This document shows positions 7,070-16,486 of a DNA stretch of 64,000 nt, piece by piece. The first letter of the stretch is position 1, and every line of letters begins with the position of its first letter. Both the position numbers and the translations under genes were made by a program. The stretch lies in NCBI RefSeq assembly GCF_014358015.1, contig NZ_JACONV010000001.1, forward strand, positions 124,001 through 188,000. The letters run 5' to 3'. The DNA comes from Pseudomonas triticifolii (GTDB lineage: Bacteria > Pseudomonadota > Gammaproteobacteria > Pseudomonadales > Pseudomonadaceae). A model generated the notes under the pieces. The model did not search any database. It saw only the letters and a program-made list of their open reading frames with translations, and was not told the origin of the DNA.

Positions 7070-9249
7070 TGCTGGTCTTCGCGCTTGAGTTCAAACAGCA
7101 ACAACGAGCGGGGAGTGACCATGTATTCACTGCCGAAACCGAAGGTTTCCTTGCTGCGCGCATCGTCCTGATTGGTGTCGATCAAGCAGGTGTAGTGGGT
7201 GCCCTCAGGGACTTCCGGCAACGTGAAGTTGACGCCTTCGTGGTGCGCGTTGACCACCAGCAGCAGCGTGGCGTCGGCACCCGGACGAATAATGCCGGTT
7301 TCCTGCGCGCGACCATCCATGAGCATGCCCAGGCAGCGACCGTTTGCGTCATGCCACTGCTCAACCGTCATCTCGGTGCCGTCCGGCGAGAGCCAGGTGA
7401 CGTCTTTGACGCCGATTTCCTCGTTGTAATCGCCTACCAGGAAGCGACTGCGGCGCAGGATCGGGTAGCTCTGACGCAGCTTGATCACGCGGGTGACAAA
7501 CTTCAGCAGCGCTTCGCCGTCGCCGTCCAGATCCCAGTTGACCCAGCCAATTTCACTGTCCTGGCAGTAGGCGTTGTTATTGCCGTGCTGGGTGCGAGCG
7601 AACTCGTCACCGGCCACAATCATCGGCGTGCCTTGTGCGAGCAGCAGGGTCGCGAAGAAGTTGCGCATCTGGCGCAAACGCAGCGTGTTGATTTCCGCGT
7701 CTTCGGTCGGGCCTTCGACACCGTGGTTCCATGACAGGTTGTTGTTGCTGCCATCCTGGTTGTTTTCGTCGTTGGCTTCGTTGTGCTTGTCGTTGTAAGA
7801 CACCAGGTCATGCAGGGTGAAGCCGTCATGCGCGGTGATGAAGTTCACCGAAGCCTGCGGGCGACGACCGCGCTGGTTAAACATGTTGCCCGACGCCGTC
7901 ATGCGAGCAGCGAAGTCGGCCAGTTGACCTTCATCGCCCTTCCAGAAGGCACGTACGGTGTCGCGGAACTTGTCGTTCCATTCCATCCAGCCTGGCGGGA
8001 AACCACCGACCTGATAACCACCCGGGCCGCAGTCCCAAGGCTCGGCGATGAGCTTGACCTGACGCAGGACCGGATCCTGGCGGCAGGCGACCAGGAAGCT
8101 GTGACGCTCGTCAAAGCCATCATGGTAGCGACCCAGAATGGTTGCCAGGTCGAAGCGGAAACCGTCGACATGCATTTCCGAAGCCCAGTAGCGCAGCGAA
8201 TCGGTGACCATCTGCAGCACACAGGGGTGGCTGAGGTCGAGCGTGTTACCCGTGCCCGAGTCGTTGATGTAATAGCGCTTGTCGTCCGGCATCAGTCGGT
8301 AGTACGACGCGTTGTCGATGCCGCGCATGGAGAGGGTCGGGCCTAGCTCGTTGCCTTCAGCCGTGTGGTTGTAGACCACGTCCAGAATCACTTCCAGCCC
8401 GGCATGGTGCATGTGTGCAACCATTTCCTTGAACTCGGCGATCTTGCCGTGAGCCAGGTAGCGCGGGTCCGGGGCGAAGAACGCGATGCTGTTGTAACCC
8501 CAGTAGTTGGTCATGCCTTTTTGCAGCAGGTGCTGGTCGTTGACGAAGGCATGAATCGGCAGCAGCTCGACCGAGGTCACGCCCAGCTTGCGGATGTGAT
8601 CAACAACATCCGCCGATCCCAGGCCTGCGAAGGTGCCACGCAGTTCTTCAGGTACCGACGGATGACGCATGGTGTAACCGCGTACATGGGTCTCGTAGAC
8701 GATGGTCTTGTCCCACGGCGTACCGACGCGCTGATCGCGGCCCCAGGTGTAAGCCGGGTCGATCACCTTGCTCTTGGGTACGAACGGCGCGCTGTCGCGT
8801 TCGTCAAAGCTCAGGTCCCCATCGGGATGGCCGATCGTATAGCCGAACAGTGCTTCGGACCATTTCAACTCGCCAACCAGTTGCTTGGCGTAGGGGTCGA
8901 TCAGCAGCTTGTTGTGGTTGAAACGATGGCCGTTCTTCGGATCGTACGGTCCGTAAACACGGTAGCCGTAGATCAGGCCCGGGTGAGCGTCGGGCAGGTA
9001 GCCGTGGAAGGTCTCGTCGGTGTATTCCGGCAGTTCAATGCGTTCCAGCTCCACTTCACCGGTGGAGTCGAACAGACACAGCTCAACCTTCGTGGCGTTT
9101 GCCGAGAAGATTGCAAAGTTGACACCCAGGCCGTCCCAGCTGGCCCCAAGGGGAAAGGGAAGTCCTTCACGAATACGTGATGGATTACTGGCAGGGTTTT
9201 CTGGTGTGGCCGAACTTTCATCTGCCGCGGGGGTGGACTTCGTATTCAT
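7066..9249 (-). CDS. glgX: Glycogen debranching enzyme GlgX
   Basis: Isoamylase-type GH13 enzyme of 727 aa that cleaves alpha-1,6 branches of glycogen or limit dextrins. An N-terminal CBM48-like domain (GASWDGLGVNFAIFSANA) precedes the barrel. Catalytic motifs are visible: DGFRFDLATILGR (nucleophile Asp), LIAEPWDCGPGGYQVG (acid/base Glu) and ITAHDGFTLHDLVSYN (transition-state Asp). In pseudomonads GlgX works with TreY and TreZ, supplying linear maltooligosaccharides for trehalose synthesis, and lies in this same gene block. A 156-bp gap with a perfect hairpin separates it from the upstream DUF2934 gene; its stop is coupled to the next gene. Confidence 0.95.
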   Translation of the reverse strand: MNTKSTPAADESSATPENPASNPSRIREGLPFPLGASWDGLGVNFAIFSANATKVELCLFDSTGEVELERIELPEYTDETFHGYLPDAHPGLIYGYRVYGPYDPKNGHRFNHNKLLIDPYAKQLVGELKWSEALFGYTIGHPDGDLSFDERDSAPFVPKSKVIDPAYTWGRDQRVGTPWDKTIVYETHVRGYTMRHPSVPEELRGTFAGLGSADVVDHIRKLGVTSVELLPIHAFVNDQHLLQKGMTNYWGYNSIAFFAPDPRYLAHGKIAEFKEMVAHMHHAGLEVILDVVYNHTAEGNELGPTLSMRGIDNASYYRLMPDDKRYYINDSGTGNTLDLSHPCVLQMVTDSLRYWASEMHVDGFRFDLATILGRYHDGFDERHSFLVACRQDPVLRQVKLIAEPWDCGPGGYQVGGFPPGWMEWNDKFRDTVRAFWKGDEGQLADFAARMTASGNMFNQRGRRPQASVNFITAHDGFTLHDLVSYNDKHNEANDENNQDGSNNNLSWNHGVEGPTEDAEINTLRLRQMRNFFATLLLAQGTPMIVAGDEFARTQHGNNNAYCQDSEIGWVNWDLDGDGEALLKFVTRVIKLRQSYPILRRSRFLVGDYNEEIGVKDVTWLSPDGTEMTVEQWHDANGRCLGMLMDGRAQETGIIRPGADATLLLVVNAHHEGVNFTLPEVPEGTHYTCLIDTNQDDARSKETFGFGSEYMVTPRSLLLFELKREDQQ

Positions 9250-9342
9250 GCTGCCTTCCTGACGTCGAATGATTTTCTAAGCGGCCGAAACCGTTATCGA
9301 AGCCGAGCGGGCTTCAACACTGAAATTAAAGTGGGGGTTACC

Positions 9343-9374
9343 GCAAGCCTCACCTGGATTGAGGTGAGGCTTGC
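9343..9374. repeat. Perfect 12-bp inverted repeat before glgX
   Basis: GCAAGCCTCACC and GGTGAGGCTTGC face each other across 8 bases in the 156-bp gap between the DUF2934 gene and glgX. No T-run follows on either strand, so it is not a classical terminator. It may be an attenuating or mRNA-stabilising hairpin that sets glgX expression apart from the upstream genes. Confidence 0.7.
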
Positions 9375-9405
9375 TGCAATGGACTTGTACGAGGACAGAA
9401 GAGTT

Positions 9406-9786
9406 TCAAGTATTCGATGGCTTGCGCGGTTTCTTAGGCGCGGGTTTGGCGGCTGCGTCGGTTTCATTGGCCGCAGGAGCAGCTTTGGGTTTGGGCGCAG
9501 GCTTTGCCTTGGCCGCCGGTGCGGGTTTGGAAGCCGCAGGCTTGGTGGCGGGAGGGGCCTTGGCGACGGGCTTGGCCGCACCTTTCGCCGGAGCCTTGGC
9601 GCTGTCTACCTCAGGCAACTTGGGCTTGCTGGCTTTGCGTGCTGTGGTCTTGTCTGGCGCCAGCGCTTCCGCTTCAGCCAGCTTGCGTGCCATCTCCCAG
9701 TGACGGGCATCATGGCCCGAAGGTTTACCCTCGGATTCCCAGATTTGATAGGCAAATTCACGGATTCTTTTTTCGTCGGCACTCAT
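9406..9786 (-). CDS. DUF2934 protein with Ala/Lys/Pro-rich tail
   Basis: Small protein of 126 aa. The N-terminal MSADEKRIREFAYQIWESEG and the GHDARHWEMARKLAE stretch are typical of DUF2934. The second half, from about residue 50, is a low-complexity run of Ala, Lys and Pro resembling a histone H1-type tail, with no predicted fold. The ATG at 9786 has GGGAG 8 bases upstream; an earlier in-frame start at 9807 would overlap treY. It lies 17 bp after treY in the trehalose operon. Its function is unknown; the basic tail suggests binding of nucleic acid or another polyanion. Confidence 0.75.
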   Translation of the reverse strand: MSADEKRIREFAYQIWESEGKPSGHDARHWEMARKLAEAEALAPDKTTARKASKPKLPEVDSAKAPAKGAAKPVAKAPPATKPAASKPAPAAKAKPAPKPKAAPAANETDAAAKPAPKKPRKPSNT

Positions 9787-9803
9787 CTCGACACTCCCAG
9801 GTA

Positions 9804-12587
9804 TCACATAGTTTGAATAAGCAAATTGACGGAAAAATCTTCAAGCGCTGCGCTGAGAGGTATTTCCCCAGCACTCATCACGACGACGTCAGCAAAGAGG
9901 CCTTTCCACTGTAGTTGCGAATCGGCAAACGGCACAACAATGTGGGTGTCGCCCCATTGAGCAGCATTAATGAGTGGAACCTGTGCGGTGCCCAATAGTT
10001 CACTGCATGTGCGTGGCACCACGACGATTGCCCGCTCATTCTGCGTGGTGCGTGCAAACGCCAGCACGCGATGCGCCTGGCTGCCTCTCACTTCAAGCGC
10101 CACATACTCGCCTTCGCTGAACAGGGCAGGGTAGGTGCTGCGCGCGTTCAGGGTTGCTGCAATCAGCGCCTGTTTGATCCGGCCGTCTTGCCAATGTCCC
10201 AGCAGTTGCGGAGCGCTTACGTTGTCCCTCAGTGCCTGTTGCCGCGCGGGGTAATCCACTGGCCGACGGTTGTCCGGATCCACCAGGCTGAAATCCCAGA
10301 ACTCCGTGCCTTGATACAGATCCGGTACGCCCGGTACGGTCAGACGTAGCAAGGTTTGCGCCAGGCTATTGAGTGCGCCTGCGGTGGCGATACGATTGGC
10401 GGTGGCACTCAGCGATTGACGTAACGCGAGCGCTTCGGGGGCCAGCAGCAGACGTTGCAGAAACTCCCGGCAAGCCGTCTCATACGCCTGGTTCGGCGCA
10501 CTCCAACTGCTTTGCAGCTTGGCTTCCCGCAGGGCCTTCTCCTGCCATTGCACCATGCGCCTGGCGTACTCCTCGTGCGCCTGTTCGCCTTCCAGTTCCA
10601 GTGGCCAACTGCCGAGCAGCGCCTGATAAAGCATCAGTTCGTCGCCTGCACTGATTGTGGGCTCATCGCCCTTGAGCGGCGCAGCCAGCTGTCGCCAGCG
10701 TTCGACCTGCTCGGCATACCAGTCAGCACATTCACTCAGTACCGCTAGGCGCGTACGCGTGTCCTCCCCACGTTTATGGTCGTGGGTCGCAGTGGCCAGC
10801 AAGTTGTTCGGAAATGTCTCCATGCGCTGAATGCAGGCCTGGTGAAAGGCTTCTACTGGCGCACTGAAGTGTTGCGGATGAAAGCCGACATCGTTGCGCG
10901 ACAGCAGCACGGCCGAACGGTAGAACGAGGTGTCTTCGACCGATTTGGCCGCAACCGGTGAGGTCAGTTGCTGGAAGCGCACGCAGGCGTTCTTGTACAG
11001 CTTGCGCAGGTGGCCGCGTGGCAGCTTTCTCCACGACTCGCCGCCCAACCAGCGGGCCAGATAATCGAGCACCGGCCAGTCGCCTTCGTTCAGTGTCGAA
11101 CGTGCGCCGTCCATGGCCTGTTGAAAGAAGCGTTCATCTTCTGCCGATCGGCCGCACACACTGATATAGGTGCGGTAGACCGGGAAGTTGACGATCAAGG
11201 CCAGCAACGCCCTGCGAATCGCGCCCAGCGTCAGGTCCCGGCTCATCAGGTCGCTGCGAGCAACCTGCAGCAGTGACTGTGCAACGTTCTCGAAATCGCC
11301 TGCCAGTGTGCCGTGCAACACCAAGTCGCGAGCGACCAGCACTTCTTCGTCGAAGTCGGCCGTGCGTTCGCTCAGGCGGCTCCACAGTTCGCCCAGCGGC
11401 GCTTCGCCCTTGGGGTCGTGCTGCAACAGAGAAACCTGGTTCATGAACTCGTAGCCGGTCGTACCGTCAACGCTCCAGTCCTGGCGCAACGGCTCATCAG
11501 GCCCCAGGATCTTTTCGACAAAGATGGGCAGGTGGGTCAGTCTGGCGTCGTCAGGGCGCTGGCTCAGCAGGCCCTGAACACGGCGATGCAACTTGCGCCC
11601 GTAACCCCGTGGGTTCGCGAGCCCGTCGATATGGTCAATACGCAGGCCGTCGATAAGGCCATCGGCAATCAGCTGAAAAATCTTGCCGTGGGTGGCCTCA
11701 AATACGTTCGGTCGCTCGACACGCAGACCGCCCAGTTCGTTGATGTCGAAGAAACGCCGCCAATTGATGTCGTCGCCAGCGGTGCGCCAACTGGCCAGGC
11801 GGTAATACTGACGTTCCAGCAACTGATGAAGTCGATCAAAACCCTCAGGCTTGCTGGAGTCGAAGCGCGCAATCAACTGCTCAATAGCCTTGAGCACCTG
11901 TGGATCCTTGGCCAGTTCGGCCAGTTCAGCCTTGGCCTGACGCGCCCGCTCGTAAGCCTGCGGGTAGTTGTTCAGGGCGGCGAAGCGCAAGCCAAGCTCT
12001 TTCAGCTGTGGCTGTTCGACGCCTGCCAGGAGCGAATCGTAGGTGCTCGGGCAGATCGGGAAGTGGTGCTGGTAATGCTCGATATAGAACGCGCCGTGCT
12101 GCGCATCGAAGCGCAACGGGATCTCCCCGGCTTGCAGGACAGTGCCGTAATCGCTGCTCAGGAACGGCAGCAACAGTTGCCCGGCCAGCAGCGGATCAGG
12201 CGAATTCCACTGAATGTCGAAGAAGTCTGCGTATGGGCTGCGACGTCCCCATTCGAGCAGGTCGAGCCACCAGGGATTGTCCGCACCGCCGACAGCCATG
12301 TGGTTGGATACAATGTCGAGGATCAGCCCCATGCCGTGTTCACGCAGCGCCGCCACCAAACGGAGCAGGGCAGGTTCGCCGCCCAGCTCGGGGTTGATGA
12401 CGGTCGGGTCTACCACGTCGTAGCCGTGCATCGAGCCCGCGCGCGCTTTGAGAATCGGTGACGCGTAGAGGTGGCTGATGCCGAGGCTGGCAAAGTAAGG
12501 CACCAGCGGCACGGCATCATCGAGCGTGAAGTCTTTATGAAATTGAAGCCGTTGTGTGGCTCTCAACGGTTGTAGTGGAAGGTTCAT
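9804..12587 (-). CDS. treY: Maltooligosyl trehalose synthase TreY
   Basis: GH13 enzyme of 927 aa that isomerises the reducing-end alpha-1,4 bond of a maltooligosaccharide to alpha-1,1, giving maltooligosyl trehalose. Visible motifs include HGYDVVDPTVINPELGG, DIVSNHMAV, DGLRIDHIDGLANPRGY with the nucleophile Asp, the acid/base Glu in VEKILGPDEPL, and ATHDHKRGEDTRTRL. The large insert between barrel strands is normal for TreY. Its ATG overlaps the malQ stop by 4 bp, implying translational coupling. TreZ, its partner, is two genes upstream. Confidence 0.95.
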   Translation of the reverse strand: MNLPLQPLRATQRLQFHKDFTLDDAVPLVPYFASLGISHLYASPILKARAGSMHGYDVVDPTVINPELGGEPALLRLVAALREHGMGLILDIVSNHMAVGGADNPWWLDLLEWGRRSPYADFFDIQWNSPDPLLAGQLLLPFLSSDYGTVLQAGEIPLRFDAQHGAFYIEHYQHHFPICPSTYDSLLAGVEQPQLKELGLRFAALNNYPQAYERARQAKAELAELAKDPQVLKAIEQLIARFDSSKPEGFDRLHQLLERQYYRLASWRTAGDDINWRRFFDINELGGLRVERPNVFEATHGKIFQLIADGLIDGLRIDHIDGLANPRGYGRKLHRRVQGLLSQRPDDARLTHLPIFVEKILGPDEPLRQDWSVDGTTGYEFMNQVSLLQHDPKGEAPLGELWSRLSERTADFDEEVLVARDLVLHGTLAGDFENVAQSLLQVARSDLMSRDLTLGAIRRALLALIVNFPVYRTYISVCGRSAEDERFFQQAMDGARSTLNEGDWPVLDYLARWLGGESWRKLPRGHLRKLYKNACVRFQQLTSPVAAKSVEDTSFYRSAVLLSRNDVGFHPQHFSAPVEAFHQACIQRMETFPNNLLATATHDHKRGEDTRTRLAVLSECADWYAEQVERWRQLAAPLKGDEPTISAGDELMLYQALLGSWPLELEGEQAHEEYARRMVQWQEKALREAKLQSSWSAPNQAYETACREFLQRLLLAPEALALRQSLSATANRIATAGALNSLAQTLLRLTVPGVPDLYQGTEFWDFSLVDPDNRRPVDYPARQQALRDNVSAPQLLGHWQDGRIKQALIAATLNARSTYPALFSEGEYVALEVRGSQAHRVLAFARTTQNERAIVVVPRTCSELLGTAQVPLINAAQWGDTHIVVPFADSQLQWKGLFADVVVMSAGEIPLSAALEDFSVNLLIQTM

Positions 12588-14662
12588 TGGTCACGCTCCG
12601 CAGCTTGCAGCCGGGATTGGGACAGCAATTCCAGTCGTCGAGCAGCATGTTCATTATCAAGAAGTGAAGCGGCATCGCCGGGAAGGCGTCTGCGCCAGTT
12701 GGGATGGCTGTCGATAGTGCCTGGCAGATTGGCTTGTTCGTGCAAGCCCAGTGCGTCCTCGATAGGCAGCAGCACCAGCGGCGCACGGGTATGGCCAAGG
12801 TAGCGGATGCTGGCATCGATGATCTGCGCCGCGTCCTCGGTGTCCTCACTCAGGCCATCGTTGCTCTGGCTCAGGGCTCGACGCAAGCCGTCGTATTCGC
12901 GGGCGCGTTCTTCACGCCAGTGCTGTTCGCTCTGGGCATCCACGTGACCGAGTCGCGCATTCCATTCGATATCCAGCTCGCTGAGCCAGCCGGCCAGGGT
13001 CGGCAAGTCGTGAGTGCTGGTGGTTGCCAGTGCCTCGTCGGACCAGTCCAGAATGGGCTTGAATTGGCCATTATTCTGTTCGAACAACAGCACGCGCATG
13101 CCGAGCATGGCTCGAGCGCTGAGCTTCTCACTCAGGCCCTCCGGCACTGTGCCCAGGTCTTCGCCCAGCACGATGGCTTTGTGGCGATAGGATTCAAGGC
13201 TCAACAGCCGCAACATGTCGTCCAACGGATAATTCAGGTACGCGCCTTCGTTCGCAGGTGATCCAAGCGGCACGACCCACAGGCGCTGCAGCCCCATGAC
13301 GTGGTCTATGCGCAGCCCTCCTGCGTGGGCGAAATTGGCCCGCAGCATTTCGATGAAGGCGCGAAAACCGTTGCGCTTGAGGCCATCGGGCGAGAACGCT
13401 GAAATGCCCCAGCTCTGACCGGCACGATTGAGGATGTCGGGCGGTGCGCCCACGGTCAGTGCAGACAGCAGCTCATCCTGACGGCTCCAGGCCTGGCTGC
13501 CAGCGCCATCGGCACCCACTGCAAGATCGGCGATCAGGCCAACACGCATGCCACTGCTGCGAGCCGCGACCTGAGCCCGCTCCAGGCCTCGTGCGATCAA
13601 CCATTGGGTGAACGCATGGAAGCTGATCTGCGGGCCATGTTGTGCCGCAAACGCCGATACCGCACTGCTGCGCGGGTCTTTGAATTCATCAGGCCACTCG
13701 TGCCAGTTGTCGCTGATGCCCATGCCCGGGCATTCGGCACGCAGTGCCTCGAATCGACAGTGGTTTTCCAGTGCTTCGCCGCCATTGTGGCGAAAGCTGT
13801 TGAAGTCTTCGTGCAGCGGGTGTGAGCCAGCGCTGAACGCTTCATACAACGCGTGCAGTGCTTTCCATTTGGCGCTCGCCGCTGCCGGCCAGTCGATCAG
13901 CGTCATTGCCTCAAGACGCTTCAGCTCGTCGGCGACGCCGGCGTCTTCAATTGCCTGACGCCAGGCACGCTCACCAACAATCGCGCCGGGCGATGCGTAC
14001 AAGCTATTGAGGAACAGTCGGCTGGACGGCGAGTAAGGGCTGTAGCGCTGCGGGTCGCTGGCGAACATGGCATGAATCGGACTGATCGCCAGTGCGTCTG
14101 CGCCCCGTTCGCCTGCGGCGCGGGCAAACGTTTCCAGCGCCTGAGTGTCACCGAAACCACCATCGCCCTCGCGGCGCAAGCCGTAGAGCTGAACGGTCAG
14201 GCCCCACGTGCGGGGTGTCTGTGTGTCAGCGGCCATCGCCACGCTAAAACAGGATTTGGGTGCGACGGCAATGGTCAGATGCTGCCCGTCGATATCCAGT
14301 TGTTGATACCCAGGCCCGGCCAGGGCAGGTAACTGGGCATCGGCCGTCAACTTGGCATCCACAGACGAACCGTCTTCCAGATGCAGAGTGAACGGCGTTT
14401 GCGGCGCGAACCAGTCTGCCAGATTGAGGTTGCTGCCTTGATCGACCGTCAGCAGCGGTGGGGCTCCTTCACTGTGACGGGCAGCCTGCAGACGCTGCAG
14501 GCTGGCATCTATCGCTTCACCACCGTCTGCCGGATAACCCAGTGCTTCCAGAACCTTGCGCAACACCTCAGGACTTACGGTCTGGGGGCGAGCGTTGGCA
14601 TCCACCCAGTGCACCGACAGTCCTGCTTCGGTCGCAAGCCTCTCTAATTGCTCATTGTTCAT
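12584..14662 (-). CDS. malQ: 4-alpha-glucanotransferase (amylomaltase) MalQ
   Basis: GH77 disproportionating enzyme of 692 aa that transfers alpha-1,4-glucan segments between maltooligosaccharides, adjusting chain length for TreY. Motifs: LRIDHVMGLQRLWVVP with the nucleophile Asp, VLGEDLGTVPEG with the acid/base Glu, and TSTHDLPTLAGW. The N-terminal region of about 130 residues before the barrel is the small beta domain typical of bacterial MalQ. It overlaps treZ by 11 bp at its start and treY by 4 bp at its end, so its position within the tre block points to trehalose synthesis rather than maltose uptake. Confidence 0.94.
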   Translation of the reverse strand: MNNEQLERLATEAGLSVHWVDANARPQTVSPEVLRKVLEALGYPADGGEAIDASLQRLQAARHSEGAPPLLTVDQGSNLNLADWFAPQTPFTLHLEDGSSVDAKLTADAQLPALAGPGYQQLDIDGQHLTIAVAPKSCFSVAMAADTQTPRTWGLTVQLYGLRREGDGGFGDTQALETFARAAGERGADALAISPIHAMFASDPQRYSPYSPSSRLFLNSLYASPGAIVGERAWRQAIEDAGVADELKRLEAMTLIDWPAAASAKWKALHALYEAFSAGSHPLHEDFNSFRHNGGEALENHCRFEALRAECPGMGISDNWHEWPDEFKDPRSSAVSAFAAQHGPQISFHAFTQWLIARGLERAQVAARSSGMRVGLIADLAVGADGAGSQAWSRQDELLSALTVGAPPDILNRAGQSWGISAFSPDGLKRNGFRAFIEMLRANFAHAGGLRIDHVMGLQRLWVVPLGSPANEGAYLNYPLDDMLRLLSLESYRHKAIVLGEDLGTVPEGLSEKLSARAMLGMRVLLFEQNNGQFKPILDWSDEALATTSTHDLPTLAGWLSELDIEWNARLGHVDAQSEQHWREERAREYDGLRRALSQSNDGLSEDTEDAAQIIDASIRYLGHTRAPLVLLPIEDALGLHEQANLPGTIDSHPNWRRRLPGDAASLLDNEHAARRLELLSQSRLQAAERDQ

Positions 14663-16469
14663 CCTGTTTCTCCATCACATCACTTGCTGTCAGGCTGACA
14701 ATGGCCGTGTATGGATTGAGGATGCCTGGCCGGGAAAGTTCGGCCGATTTCGGCGCGCTGGAGAAAATCACCTGGGCAGCGTCGCACGGTGGGACAGCGA
14801 CCGAGTGCTCGCTCAGGTTCAGGTCGATACACAACAGGCTGCCGTCGCCCATGCGCCAGCGCGCGCTGACAGCGTGATCGGCCAGTACGTCGGTGCCAAG
14901 CGGTTGAGTACCTGGCAGACGAGGAATGATCGCCTGCCTGCGCAGTGCCAACAGTTCCTTGTAAAGGTCAAGCCAGCTTCGGTGATCCAGCCCGATGTCG
15001 GTTTGCAGATCCAGCGCGCCGAACGCCGGACGTGAAGCCTCGAAGGTCTTTACGTCGTTCGGGTCAGGAATGTGCTCTCGGCGTTCCGGGTCGGCGAAGG
15101 CCGCGAAGTCGGCGAATTCACTGCGACGACCTTCACGTACCGCATCGGCCAGCTCACCATGATGGCTGGTGAAGAACAGGAATGGCTCGCTGGCCGCCCA
15201 CTCATCCCCCATAAACATCAAAGGAATCATCGGTGAAAGCAGCAGCAGCGCTGTTGCCGCCTTGAGGGCCGGAGCAGGGCAGAGCTGCGGCAGCCGCTCG
15301 CCCAGCGCGCGATTACCGATCTGGTCATGATTCTGTAAAAACAGCACAAACGCACTCGGCGGAAGGTGCCCGCTGGGTTCGCCACGGGTATGACCGTGAC
15401 GGGTCTGTTCGCCCTGGTAGACGAAGCCCTCGCTCAGCAGACGCGCCAGCTTGTGTGTCGGCTTCTGCGCAAAGTCTGAATAATACGCGTCGGTTTCACC
15501 GGTCAGTAGCACGTGCAGTGTGTTATGCCCGTCGTCATCCCACTGCGCGTCGAAACCTTTGTCCAGCAACAGGCTGGCCTGATTGAACTCGTTTTCGAGA
15601 TTCAGCCATACATGCCGATCACGATCGATGTGGGCGCGCACCCGCTCAGCGAACTCGGGCAAAAAGGTTTCGTCCCGGATGGCGTGAACCGCGTCCATCC
15701 TCAATCCGTCGAAACGGTATTCCTGCAGCCACATCAGCGCATTGTCGACGAAGAAGTCCCGGACCTGTTCGCGTCGAAAGTCGATCGCATCGCCCCAGGG
15801 TGTGTGCAGGTCGCTGCGGAAGAACTCTTTCGCGTAGCTGCCCAGGTAATTGCCGTCAGGGCCGAAGTGGTTGTAGACCACGTCCAGAATCACCGCCAGG
15901 CCATGACCATGGGCCTTGTCGATCAGGTGCTTGAGTTGATCGGGCGTGCCGTAGGAAGACTGCGGGGCATAGGGCAATACTCCGTCATAGCCCCAGTTGC
16001 GGTCGCCAGGGAACTGCGCCAGCGGCATTAGCTCGATAGCGGTTACGCCCAGATCCGCCAAGTGTTGAAGGTGTTTTTCAACACCCGCATAGCCGCCCAA
16101 TGCGCCGACGTGCAGCTCGTAGATGATCGCTTCGTGCCAGGGCCGACCTTGCCAGTCGTTGTTTTGCCATTGATAGGCGAGAGGGTCGACAACAATGCTG
16201 TGTGAATGCACGTCGCCGGCCTGAGCGCGGGAGGCAGGGTCTGGAACTTCCAGGTCCCCGTTAATCTTGAAGCGGTACTGGACGCCCGCCTTGCAGCGAG
16301 CCTCCAGTGTGAACCAACCCTCAGGCTGGGCGAGCATGGCCAGAGACTGACCATCCTCCAATTCAACGCTTACAGTGTCTGCATCCGGTGCCCAGAGGGC
16401 GAACCGGGTGTGTTCCGGGTCAATCAGAATGGCGCCGTGGCGCCAGTCAACTTCTGTACGCAGAGGCAT
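14652..16469 (-). CDS. treZ: Malto-oligosyltrehalose trehalohydrolase TreZ
   Basis: GH13 enzyme of 605 aa that releases trehalose from maltooligosyl trehalose made by TreY. The N-terminal CBM48-like domain (FALWAPDADTVSVELEDG) is followed by the barrel with ILDVVYNHFGPDGNYL, FDGLRMDAVHAIRDE (nucleophile Asp) and NLENEFN (acid/base Glu), then LQNHDQIGNRALGERL. Length and order match the family. It starts 17 bp after the glgA stop and overlaps malQ, making it the second gene of the operon. Confidence 0.94.
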   Translation of the reverse strand: MPLRTEVDWRHGAILIDPEHTRFALWAPDADTVSVELEDGQSLAMLAQPEGWFTLEARCKAGVQYRFKINGDLEVPDPASRAQAGDVHSHSIVVDPLAYQWQNNDWQGRPWHEAIIYELHVGALGGYAGVEKHLQHLADLGVTAIELMPLAQFPGDRNWGYDGVLPYAPQSSYGTPDQLKHLIDKAHGHGLAVILDVVYNHFGPDGNYLGSYAKEFFRSDLHTPWGDAIDFRREQVRDFFVDNALMWLQEYRFDGLRMDAVHAIRDETFLPEFAERVRAHIDRDRHVWLNLENEFNQASLLLDKGFDAQWDDDGHNTLHVLLTGETDAYYSDFAQKPTHKLARLLSEGFVYQGEQTRHGHTRGEPSGHLPPSAFVLFLQNHDQIGNRALGERLPQLCPAPALKAATALLLLSPMIPLMFMGDEWAASEPFLFFTSHHGELADAVREGRRSEFADFAAFADPERREHIPDPNDVKTFEASRPAFGALDLQTDIGLDHRSWLDLYKELLALRRQAIIPRLPGTQPLGTDVLADHAVSARWRMGDGSLLCIDLNLSEHSVAVPPCDAAQVIFSSAPKSAELSRPGILNPYTAIVSLTASDVMEKQDEQ

Positions 16470-16486
16470 CCATCAACCCCTTTTCC

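Noticed and set aside
7783..9180. Plus-strand ORFs of up to 271 codons opposite glgX
   Set aside because: Antisense frames of a GC-rich gene; composition is not protein-like and the minus frame is certain.
11313..12461. 382-codon plus-strand ORF opposite treY
   Set aside because: treY is unmistakable on the other strand; the ORF is a GC-skew by-product.
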